7,942 nucleotides of DNA from Melioribacteraceae bacterium (GTDB lineage Bacteria > Bacteroidota > Ignavibacteria > Ignavibacteriales > Melioribacteraceae), in the NCBI GenBank assembly GCA_015494845.1, contig WGAL01000183.1, positions 1 through 7,942 on the forward strand, given 5' to 3'. Below the pieces are notes generated by a model that searched no databases, was not told the DNA's origin, and saw only the letters and a program-made list of their open reading frames with translations. This document shows positions 1-6,822 of the stretch, in pieces. Both the position numbers and the translations under genes were made by a program. The first letter of the stretch is position 1. Every line of letters begins with the position of its first letter.

Positions 1-4
1 AATT

Positions 5-10
5 AGAGGA
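5..10 (+). promoter_or_regulatory. Ribosome binding site of the dehydrogenase-like gene
   Basis: The purine run AGAGGA lies 4 bases before the ATG at 15. It is the clearest Shine-Dalgarno-like site in the window and supports that start. The other genes have weaker sites or none. Confidence 0.5.
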
Positions 11-14
11 AAAT

Positions 15-1715
15 ATGGACATTCAAGGAAAGACAGTTTTAGTTCTCGGCGGTTGGGGTTTAGTCGGGAACGCGATTATCAGAAAAATTATCAAAAAAAA
101 TCCCAAGCGAATAATTGTAACTTCGCTTAAAAAATCGGAAGCGGAGGAAGCTTGCGAAAATTTGCGCAAGGAAAATCCCGGCTTGCCGGAAGATTACTTT
201 ATTCCGTGGTGGGGCAATATTTTTGTCCGCAACGACTTCAAGGATTTGGACAGATACGAAATCTTAAACGACCCGCAAAAGCGCGCTACTTTGCTTTCCG
301 ACATTATGGACGAACTCGACGACAATATTCTGAAAGCGTCGTCCCTTTACAATTTATTGATGAAATACAAACCGGAAATTTTAATCGACGCGATTAACTC
401 GGCGACTGGAATCGCTTACCAGGACGTTTACACTTCTTACAGAAACATCAAGAAATTGATTTCGAGCAATCCCGGGAAAGAGGAAATAATTAAAGCGACC
501 GAGCAACTGCTTTGCACGCTTTACGTTCCGCAATTGATTCGCCACATTCAAACGCTTTACAATTCGATGCTTGAGGCGGGAACGAAAATTTACGTAAAAA
601 TCGGAACAAGCGGAACCGGCGGAATGGGCTTGAACATTCCTTACACGCACAGCGAGGAAAGACCTTCCCGCGTGTTGTTGAGTAAATCTTCGGTCGCCGG
701 GGCGCACACGCTTTTGCTTTTCTTAATGGGAAGAACGCCCGAAGCGCCTATAATCAAGGAAATTAAGCCGACGGCGGCGATTGCGTGGAAGCGAATCGGT
801 TTCGGAGAAATTAAACGGCGCGGAAAAGCGATTGAAATCGTAGATGTTCCGTTCGATTCGCCATTCAAATTGGAAGGGAAATTGCAATTGAACGTCGGCG
901 AAAAATTCAACAGAACCGGCGAAACGCTGAAATCGGTGTTTATCGATACCGGCGAAAACGGAACTTTTTCGCGCGGGGAATTCGAGGCGATTACTTCGCA
1001 AGGACAAATGGAATACGTTACGCCGCAGGAAATAGCGGACGACGTGATTTTTGAAATTCAAGGCGGAAACACCGGGCACGATATAATTAACGCGCTCGAT
1101 AACGCAACGCTTGAACCGACTTACCGCGCAGGATTTTTGCAACACTTTGCGGTTGAAAAACTCGAAGAACTCGAAAAAATTCACAACGTCGATAGCGTTG
1201 CGTTCGAGTTGTTAGGCCCGCCGCGGCTTTCAAAATTGCTTTACGAAATTCATTTGATAAAACTTATCGCAAAAGATATGGAAAACATTCCGTCGCTTGA
1301 TTCCGCGGAGCTTTCCGAGAAAATGACAAAAATAATCAAAACAAACGGCGAGTTGAGAAATCAAATGCTTTCAATCGGAATACCGGTTCTTTTGCCTGAC
1401 GGGAAAAATCTTTTGCGCGGAAACGAAATTAAAATTCCTCCGTTCCGCGGCGAAAACGAACTTGAAATTACGCCGGAAAACATCGACTTGTGGGCGAAAG
1501 ACGGCTGGGTTGATTTGCGCGTGAAAAATATTGACAAGTGGAAAGAACGAATTAAAGCGATGATTGACGAAGCGAATTCAATTCCGGAAGACGATACAAG
1601 CTCGATGTATGTAAGGAACAAACGCTATTGGAATAATTTCAAAGGCGTAGATATTGGTAAAGTCGTGAGTTGGATTTTCATCAACGAGGAACACGGCGGA
1701 AGAATGAAAGATTAA
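15..1715 (+). CDS. Rossmann-fold NAD(P)-binding protein, short-chain-dehydrogenase-like with long C-terminal extension
   Basis: A 566-residue protein of unknown substrate. Residues 6-18 form a first beta strand and the dinucleotide loop G12-G13-W-G15-L-V-G18 (GxxGxxG), typical of extended short-chain dehydrogenases and epimerases, so it should bind NAD(P) in the cytoplasm. There is no signal peptide or membrane segment. A second recognisable patch is IGTSGTGGMG (196-205) at the usual beta-5/catalytic Ser position (S199), then LLSK (221-224), which resembles the SDR segment YxxSK. The residue four before K224 is V220 rather than Tyr; the nearest Tyr is Y210. Classical SDRs are about 250 residues and extended ones about 350. 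Here some 300 more residues follow, ending in a polar region with GWVDLRVKN (about 501-509) and a Trp-rich tail. The ATG at 15 follows AGAGGA at 5-10, and the gene ends before a strong terminator. I recall long 'short-chain dehydrogenase' proteins like this as uncharacterised. Oxidoreductase activity is inferred from the fold only. Confidence 0.75.
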   Translation: MDIQGKTVLVLGGWGLVGNAIIRKIIKKNPKRIIVTSLKKSEAEEACENLRKENPGLPEDYFIPWWGNIFVRNDFKDLDRYEILNDPQKRATLLSDIMDELDDNILKASSLYNLLMKYKPEILIDAINSATGIAYQDVYTSYRNIKKLISSNPGKEEIIKATEQLLCTLYVPQLIRHIQTLYNSMLEAGTKIYVKIGTSGTGGMGLNIPYTHSEERPSRVLLSKSSVAGAHTLLLFLMGRTPEAPIIKEIKPTAAIAWKRIGFGEIKRRGKAIEIVDVPFDSPFKLEGKLQLNVGEKFNRTGETLKSVFIDTGENGTFSRGEFEAITSQGQMEYVTPQEIADDVIFEIQGGNTGHDIINALDNATLEPTYRAGFLQHFAVEKLEELEKIHNVDSVAFELLGPPRLSKLLYEIHLIKLIAKDMENIPSLDSAELSEKMTKIIKTNGELRNQMLSIGIPVLLPDGKNLLRGNEIKIPPFRGENELEITPENIDLWAKDGWVDLRVKNIDKWKERIKAMIDEANSIPEDDTSSMYVRNKRYWNNFKGVDIGKVVSWIFINEEHGGRMKD

Positions 1716-1732
1716 TCGCGGTAAATTTATTG

Positions 1733-1761
1733 GCGCGCAAATTAACTTTTGCGCGCTTTTT
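1733..1761 (+). terminator. Rho-independent terminator after the dehydrogenase-like gene
   Basis: A perfect 9-bp stem, GCGCGCAAA (1733-1741) with TTTGCGCGC (1748-1756), encloses a 6-base loop, TTAACT. It is followed directly by TTTTT and then AATTTT. It starts 17 bases after the stop codon at 1713-1715, so it should end that transcript. The other strand has no T run after the stem, so it works in one direction. It implies that the lipoprotein gene 23 bases downstream uses its own promoter or depends on read-through. Confidence 0.85.
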
Positions 1762-1783
1762 AATTTTAAATGGGAATTCGATT

Positions 1784-2560
1784 ATGAAAAAATATTTAAT
1801 TGTGTTTACTGCGCTTCTGCTTTTAAGCGCGTGTTCGCAATCGAAAAAAGAGAACGATATTAAAGTTTTTACAATCGAAAAAAAAGCCGAATGGGGAAAT
1901 TGCGACGAAGGCGCGTGCGTAACGATTTCGTTTTCTTACGATTCGCTCGCTTCGCAAAATTACGACGTTGATTTCATTAACAATTTTTCGCTTACTCTTT
2001 TCAAAAACGATCTCAAGCAGAAGTTCTCTGGATTTAAGGAATTGTTCAAAAAAGTTTCGCAAAAATTTATTTCCGAATACCGCGATTTTATTAACGATAT
2101 GCCCGATTACAAAGTTCCTTGGGATTACCGTGAAAAATTTGAGGTAATAGAAATTAACCTTCCTTACGTTGCGGCGCAGTTCGATTTTTATTCGTTTACC
2201 GGCGGCGCGCACGGAAACACTACGACTAATTACTACAATTTCGACGTTGAAAATCAAACTATTTTGGAATACGATAAATTGTTTACCGACCAAGAAAAAT
2301 CGGCGCTCGATGAAATCGGCGAAAAAATTTTACGCGCGAAATACAAAGTCAAAGAGAACGAAAAACTTACCGACGCCGGATTTTGGTTTGGTAAAAACAA
2401 AGGATTTTCGCTCAACGGAAATTTCTTAATCTTGCACGACGGTTTGAAATTCCTTTTTAACCAATACGAAATCGCGCCTTATTCAATGGGACAAATTGAG
2501 ATTTTCATTCCGAAAGAAAAATTGCCGGAAAGCGTGAGAGAAAAGTTGTATGCAAAGTAA
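1784..2560 (+). CDS. Lipoprotein with DUF4163 and DUF3298 (PdaC/RsiV-like) domains
   Basis: A 258-residue exported lipoprotein. The N-terminus MKKYLIVFTALLLLSAC is a type II signal peptide: two lysines, a hydrophobic core, and the lipobox L14-S-A-C17 with C17 as the predicted acylated residue. Ser at +2 suggests the outer membrane. The motif SFTGGAHGNTTTN (137-149) is typical of DUF4163 and YEIAPYSMGQIEIFIP (228-243) is typical of DUF3298. This pair of domains occurs in RsiV-type anti-sigma factors and in proteins near the deacetylase PdaC. Here there is no deacetylase domain and no cytoplasmic anti-sigma part, so it is probably a periplasm-facing binding protein of unknown ligand. C40 and C45 (NCDEGAC) could form a disulfide. 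The frame is open upstream to an ATG at 1670, but that start lies inside the previous gene, crosses the terminator and would bury the signal peptide. The start at 1784 is preceded by a weak GGGAA at 1772-1776. The gene stands alone and converges on recQ. Confidence 0.85.
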   Translation: MKKYLIVFTALLLLSACSQSKKENDIKVFTIEKKAEWGNCDEGACVTISFSYDSLASQNYDVDFINNFSLTLFKNDLKQKFSGFKELFKKVSQKFISEYRDFINDMPDYKVPWDYREKFEVIEINLPYVAAQFDFYSFTGGAHGNTTTNYYNFDVENQTILEYDKLFTDQEKSALDEIGEKILRAKYKVKENEKLTDAGFWFGKNKGFSLNGNFLILHDGLKFLFNQYEIAPYSMGQIEIFIPKEKLPESVREKLYAK

Positions 2561-2572
2561 AATCTGTTGGTA

Positions 2573-2631
2573 GTAGGGACAACTCGCGAGTTGTCCCTTC
2601 AAAAATTCGCCGCGGAGAATGCGTCCCCTAC
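2573..2631. repeat. Short intergenic palindromic repeat with inverted ends
   Basis: A 59-bp element in the 95-bp gap between the convergent lipoprotein and recQ genes. Its ends are inverted copies, GTAGGGAC (2573-2580) and GTCCCCTAC (2623-2631), with one extra base on the right. The left part contains a perfect 22-bp palindrome (2576-2597, half-site GGGACAACTCG). The middle holds a 16-bp near-palindrome centred on CCGCGG (2605-2620, one mismatched pair). A hairpin inside a larger inverted repeat is the style of REP/MITE-like elements. It could also act as a two-way transcription or mRNA-end barrier for the two converging genes, although no T tract follows on either strand. No second copy is present in this window, so repetition in the genome is inferred. 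Confidence 0.65.
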
Positions 2632-2655
2632 GCTTTATTTGATTTAGTTTTGATA

Positions 2656-4893
2656 CTAATCTTCGTTTGTTAATCTTCTCACCAATTCCAAAACATCTTC
2701 GCCGAATTTATTGTAAACGGTTCGCGTAAATCCTTTTATCGCGAGCAACTCGAATTGGCTTTGCGGTTTCGATTTTGCGATTGCGCGCAAAGTTTCGTCC
2801 GAGCAAATCATATAAACCGGCTGGTTGAATTTTTTCGCAGTTTCTTTTCTCAATTCCACAAGTTTATTGTAAAGACGAAGTTCAGTTTCGTAATCGGAAT
2901 TTTTTTTCTGCGCGGTTTCTTCTCTTGCAATTGCGTGGATTTTCCCGTCGCGCAGTTTTATTTTTCCGCTCTCCAAAAGATTTTCAAATGCTTCGTCGAG
3001 TTCGATTAACGAATAATTTTCGAGAATTCCGAAATCCGGCACGACGCTTTTCCATAGCATTTCGTCCTTGCCAATCAACGCGCGCATAAAATCGGACGGC
3101 TTGATTTCGCCTTTCAAATTGTAAACCGCTTGTAAAATAATATCTTCAAGATAGCCGGTAATTTTGTTTTTCGAACCGCCTTCGCCGGCGCAGTTGTCGC
3201 AAATTCCGCATCGGTAATTTTTCTCTTCGCCGAAATATTTTAAAATAAAATCCATACGGCAACTTTCCGTTTGCGCGTAATCGCGGATTGTTTTTAATTT
3301 TTCAAGAGCGCGCTCGATTAACTTCTCGTTGCTTTCGTTGTCGATTTGCAAATCAACTGCCCGCACTCGCGTTGTTGTAAGCCGGACGGCAATAAATTCA
3401 AGCGGTTCTTCGAATTTTAAAATTCCCTTTACATCGAGTTCACGCAATTTTTCGATAACATAATTTGGATTTAACGAAAGTTGGTTCGCAACTTTATAAG
3501 GCGAAATTTTCACGGCGGAAGAAAACGGTTCGGCTTTGTAAATTCGCGCAAGTTGAACGAGAATTTCCGAGTATTCTTTTTTCGCAATGTTTCTGATGTA
3601 AATTTTCAAATCCGGCGGCGAGAGCAAATACTGAATTTTATAATCGCCCGCGTTCGGTTGCACAATTTTCAAATAGTCGGATTGTTCAAGCGCTTTCAAA
3701 GCGTTTTCGAGTTTTGCGCGACCGATGTTTTTCGTTTCAAAATATTTCAAAACTTGTTTGTCAATCGGCAACATTTCGTCGTAAGAACTACCGAGAGCAA
3801 CGCGCATATAATCGGCAATGCCGTTGTAAACGGTTCTTATTTCGTTTTCGTCCGGAAAAGAATTTTCAATCAAATATTCGTGAACCGCAAAATCCCTTTT
3901 CGAGTAAAAGAGAAAAATCTCAGAACGCTTCCCGTCGCGTCCGGCGCGCCCGATTTCCTGATAATAATGCTCGAGCGAAGCCGGAATGTTGTAATGAATA
4001 ATTGCGCGGATGTCGTTTTTGTCAATTCCCATTCCGAACGCGTTCGTCGCGACAATCACTTCGAGTTTGTCGGAAAGAAAATCTTCCTGAATCATTTTTC
4101 TCAATTCGGAAGACAAACCGGCGTGGTAATGATTTACGGCAAAACCTTGCAACCTCAGAAAATCGGCGACTTCCTCCGTTTCCTTCCGCGTGGAACAATA
4201 AACAATTGCCGGCAATTTATTCGAACGCAAAATAGCGGCGAGTTTGCTTTTTTTGTCGTGCGGCTTGAGAACCTTTAACGCAAGGTTCGGACGCTCAAAA
4301 CCGCGAACGAAAATTTTCGGATTGTCCATTCGCAATTGAAAAGCGATGTCGCGCCTTACTTCCGGCGTTGCGGTAGCGGTAAAAGCGGAAATTACCTCAA
4401 AACCGAGTTCCTTTGCGAAATCGTAAATCTTACGGTAACTCGGACGAAAATTGTGTCCCCACTCGCTAATGCAATGCGCCTCGTCAACAAAAAGATATTC
4501 CCACTTGGTTTCCTTCAATCGACGCAAAAAATTCGGCGAAGTAATTTTTTCCGGCGAAAGATAAAGCAACTTTATTTTGTTTTCAGCAACGAGACGCAAA
4601 ACCGCTTCCGATTCGCGGAAAGATTGACTGCTGTTCACGAAAGCCGCTTGCAGTTTGGTTTTGTTTAATTTATCGACTTGGTCTTTCATCAATGAAATCA
4701 TCGGCGAAATCACAATCGACGGCTTTTCCGCAATCATCGCAGGCAATTGATAACAAAGCGATTTTCCGCCGCCGGTCGGTAAAATGGCAAGCGTGGGATA
4801 ACCCAAAATAATCGATTCGATTATTTCTTTTTGTCCTTCGCGGAATTTTTCAAAGCCGAAATATTCCCGCAATATTTGTTCGAGATTTTTCAC
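2656..4893 (-). CDS. recQ: RecQ family ATP-dependent DNA helicase
   Basis: A 745-residue 3'-5' superfamily 2 DNA helicase for recombinational repair and fork processing. Visible motifs: motif 0 FGFEKFREGQ (12-21), Walker A TGGGKS (40-45), DEAH box (137-140), the RecQ aromatic loop CISEWGHNFRPSY (141-153), TATAT (172-176), and motif VI QEIGRAGRDG (312-321). The four zinc cysteines are C545, C562, C565 and C568. After them come an RQC-like winged-helix segment (about 574-655) and a C-terminal HRDC domain (about 667-742). In E. coli RecQ, as I recall, the first zinc Cys comes about 50 residues after motif VI; here the distance is 224, so about 170 residues (roughly 360-530) are inserted. The start is GTG (complement of 4891-4893). 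It has no clear Shine-Dalgarno site, but the frame upstream reaches a stop with no other start, and the N-terminus fits the family. It lies 35 bp downstream of recN on the same strand, probably co-transcribed. The stop is TAG. Confidence 0.96.
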   Translation of the reverse strand: MKNLEQILREYFGFEKFREGQKEIIESIILGYPTLAILPTGGGKSLCYQLPAMIAEKPSIVISPMISLMKDQVDKLNKTKLQAAFVNSSQSFRESEAVLRLVAENKIKLLYLSPEKITSPNFLRRLKETKWEYLFVDEAHCISEWGHNFRPSYRKIYDFAKELGFEVISAFTATATPEVRRDIAFQLRMDNPKIFVRGFERPNLALKVLKPHDKKSKLAAILRSNKLPAIVYCSTRKETEEVADFLRLQGFAVNHYHAGLSSELRKMIQEDFLSDKLEVIVATNAFGMGIDKNDIRAIIHYNIPASLEHYYQEIGRAGRDGKRSEIFLFYSKRDFAVHEYLIENSFPDENEIRTVYNGIADYMRVALGSSYDEMLPIDKQVLKYFETKNIGRAKLENALKALEQSDYLKIVQPNAGDYKIQYLLSPPDLKIYIRNIAKKEYSEILVQLARIYKAEPFSSAVKISPYKVANQLSLNPNYVIEKLRELDVKGILKFEEPLEFIAVRLTTTRVRAVDLQIDNESNEKLIERALEKLKTIRDYAQTESCRMDFILKYFGEEKNYRCGICDNCAGEGGSKNKITGYLEDIILQAVYNLKGEIKPSDFMRALIGKDEMLWKSVVPDFGILENYSLIELDEAFENLLESGKIKLRDGKIHAIAREETAQKKNSDYETELRLYNKLVELRKETAKKFNQPVYMICSDETLRAIAKSKPQSQFELLAIKGFTRTVYNKFGEDVLELVRRLTNED

Positions 4894-4928
4894 TTCAGTT
4901 CTGCGATTGAGGCAAATTGATATTCAAA

Positions 4929-6629
4929 TTAAACGCTCGAAAGTAATTCTTTGGCATGCTTAATTGCGGCGTCCGTTACGGTTTCCCCGCTAATTAGTCG
5001 CGCGATTTCAAGCAAAATTTCATCGCCGTTTGCTTTGCGTATTTTGCTTACGGCGCGGTTTTCCTCTTTCCGTTTTTCGATTACATAAAGATGTTCGGCA
5101 AACGCCGCGATTTGCGGAAGATGCGTAATCGCAATAATTTGGTGCGTAGCGGCGAGTTTGCGCATTTCGCCGCCGACTTTCTTCGCAATCCGTCCGCTAA
5201 TTCCCGTGTCGATTTCGTCAAAAATCAAAAGCGGAATGTTGTCCTTTTCGGCAAGCAAAGTTTTAAGCGCAAGCATAATTCTCGAAATTTCTCCGCCCGA
5301 CGCAATTTTAACAAGCGGTTTCAATTCCTCGCCGGGATTAGTCGAAATCAGAAATTCCGCTTCGTCAATTCCGTTTTTGTTGTAAACAAAATTTTTCCCA
5401 TTTATAAGAACCGTATTTCCGGCGTCGGCGCCCTTCTGCGTCAATGCGACGGAAAAAGTAGCGTCCGTAATGCCAAGATTTTTAAGCGCGTCTATAATTT
5501 CCGGCTCGATTTTTCGGGTAGTTTGCTTACGCTTTTTAGAAATTTCCTGCGCAACCTCGCCCGCTTCTTTCCGCAAAGTTAAAATTTCGTCTTGCAATTT
5601 TTCAATTTCGAAAGTAAAATTTTGCGCGAGATTAATATCGTTGTAAATCTTTTCCCTAAATTCCAGAACCGCTTTCAACGAACCGCCGTATTTCTTCTTC
5701 AATAAATTCAACGCTCCGAGACGCTCGCGCTTGCTTTCCAAAATTTCCGGGTCGAGTTCGAGATTGTCCTTGTAATTTCTCATAAAGTCGGCAATGTCGG
5801 AAATTGCGGAAAGCATATTCGCCAAATCGTCCGCGTGCTCTCTGAATTGCTCGTCGTAACGCACAAGTTCGGAAACCTTTTTCTCGACAAGCGAAAGCGA
5901 ATCGTAAGCTGAATTTTCGGAATCGTAAAGCGTCGCGTAAATTTCGTTCGTCGCGTTAAAAAGGAACTCGGCGTTTTCCAAAATTCTCAACTCGGCTTCC
6001 AGCGTCGCGTCTTCGCCTTCTTCCGGTGCCACTTCGTCAATTTCGCGCAGTTTGAATTCGTAAAGTTCGAGTTTTTCTTTCAATTCTTTTTCTTTCGCCA
6101 AAAGTTCTTGAAGTTCTGCGCGTTTGCTTTCAAGCGCGGAAATCTTCCCACGGAAAATCTCAATTTCGTTTTGGTAATCGCCGAGTTCATCGAGAAAATC
6201 GATGTGTTTTTCGGTTCTTAAAAGCGATTGATGCGAATGTTGTCCGTGCAAATCCACAAGCAAATCGCCGAGAAGTTTAATATCGGCAAGCGTTACGGGC
6301 GTGTCGTTTAAAAAAATCCGGTTGCTTCCTTTTGCTGAAATTTCGCGACGAATGATTAACTCGTCGTCAAAATCAATATCGATTTTTTCGAGAACCGCTT
6401 TTACTTTCTGCAATCCGGAAATTTCAAACGCACCTTCGACAATCGCTTTTTTCGCGTCTTTTCTAATTACTTCGGACGACGCGCGTTCGCCGATTAGCAA
6501 TCCCAATGCGCCTATCAATATTGACTTTCCCGCGCCGGTCTCGCCAAGAATAACATTAAAACCTTTTTGAAATTCAATATCGATTTCGTCAATCAGCGCG
6601 TAATCTTTGATGTAGAGATTTTTTAGCAT
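4929..6629 (-). CDS. recN: DNA repair protein RecN
   Basis: A 566-residue SMC-like ATPase that acts at DNA double-strand breaks with RecA; the length is normal for RecN. The N-terminal head carries Walker A GETGAGKS (29-36) and the Q-loop region DLHGQHSHQSLL (126-137), which is highly characteristic of RecN. A charged, Glu/Lys-rich coiled-coil segment runs from about 155 to 385, broken near the middle as expected for a hairpin arm. The C-terminal head has the ABC signature ASGGE (443-447), Walker B LLIFDE (467-472), the D-loop DTGISG (474-479), and the switch His in ITHLPQ (501-506). No degradation tag or cysteine motif was noticed at the C-terminus. The ATG at 6627-6629 gives the expected N-terminus, starting just before the first beta strand. 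Upstream there is only GGAA right against the ATG, so the ribosome site is weak. It is the first gene of a minus-strand unit with recQ. No LexA box was recognised upstream. Confidence 0.97.
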   Translation of the reverse strand: MLKNLYIKDYALIDEIDIEFQKGFNVILGETGAGKSILIGALGLLIGERASSEVIRKDAKKAIVEGAFEISGLQKVKAVLEKIDIDFDDELIIRREISAKGSNRIFLNDTPVTLADIKLLGDLLVDLHGQHSHQSLLRTEKHIDFLDELGDYQNEIEIFRGKISALESKRAELQELLAKEKELKEKLELYEFKLREIDEVAPEEGEDATLEAELRILENAEFLFNATNEIYATLYDSENSAYDSLSLVEKKVSELVRYDEQFREHADDLANMLSAISDIADFMRNYKDNLELDPEILESKRERLGALNLLKKKYGGSLKAVLEFREKIYNDINLAQNFTFEIEKLQDEILTLRKEAGEVAQEISKKRKQTTRKIEPEIIDALKNLGITDATFSVALTQKGADAGNTVLINGKNFVYNKNGIDEAEFLISTNPGEELKPLVKIASGGEISRIMLALKTLLAEKDNIPLLIFDEIDTGISGRIAKKVGGEMRKLAATHQIIAITHLPQIAAFAEHLYVIEKRKEENRAVSKIRKANGDEILLEIARLISGETVTDAAIKHAKELLSSV

Positions 6630-6706
6630 TTCCGAATTTTTTGCAATTTAAAAATCAAAGTTAAGCCAATGGGATTTATTTTTCCATTTTAATTTCGGGA
6701 CTTAAT

Positions 6707-6796
6707 GAAACCACAAAGTTCACAAAGTTTTTTTCACTAAGGGCACAGTGTTCTTCGTGCTTTCCGCCTTTGGCGGATTGTGTCCTTTGTGGTTTC
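6707..6796. repeat. 90-bp inverted-repeat element (MITE/REP-like) in the divergent intergenic region
   Basis: The ends are perfect 12-bp inverted copies: GAAACCACAAAG (6707-6718) and CTTTGTGGTTTC (6785-6796). Pairing continues after two mismatches through CACAA/TTGTG. Inside are a tandem 9-bp direct repeat CACAAAGTT (6712-6720 and 6721-6729), a short GCAC/GTGC pair (6743-6746 and 6757-6760), and a 6-bp hairpin TCCGCC-TTT-GGCGGA (6763-6777). It has no coding capacity of its own. It ends 26 bases before the start codon of the squalene synthase gene, so it lies within that gene's promoter or leader region and also upstream of recN. The rest of the 193-bp gap (6630-6706 and 6797-6822) is A/T-rich and presumably holds the two promoters, but no convincing -10/-35 pair could be picked. 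Copies elsewhere in the genome are inferred from the structure and not seen here. Confidence 0.7.
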
Positions 6797-6822
6797 AAAA
6801 ATTCTTAACTTTACTATTTAAA

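Noticed and set aside
1670..1783. Possible 38-residue N-terminal extension of the lipoprotein from an ATG at 1670
   Set aside because: It overlaps the upstream gene, crosses the terminator hairpin and would hide a textbook lipoprotein signal peptide that begins at 1784.
1823..2293. Open frame on the - strand opposite the lipoprotein gene, and a similar one at 723-1184 opposite the dehydrogenase-like gene
   Set aside because: Both are low-complexity Arg/Val/Phe-rich shadows of real genes with no start context or family features.
2576..2597. The 22-bp palindrome as an ordinary intrinsic terminator for the lipoprotein or recQ
   Set aside because: Neither strand has a T run after the stem, unlike the hairpin at 1733-1761, and the palindrome is part of a larger inverted-repeat unit.
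3481..4278. Long open frame on the + strand opposite recQ (265 codons)
   Set aside because: It is fully antisense to a certain helicase gene, is rich in Arg, Phe and Asn with no recognisable motif, and is explained by the strong codon bias that keeps stop codons rare on the opposite strand.
6630..6706. Sigma-70-type or Bacteroidota-type promoter for recN, and a LexA box
   Set aside because: Several A/T-rich hexamers resemble a -10, but none has a partner at proper spacing, and no palindromic operator could be identified with confidence.
6748..6822. Possible 25-residue extension of the squalene synthase from an ATG-like start at 6748
   Set aside because: The reading runs through the inverted-repeat element and gives sequence unrelated to the family; the ATG at 6823 gives the expected N-terminus.
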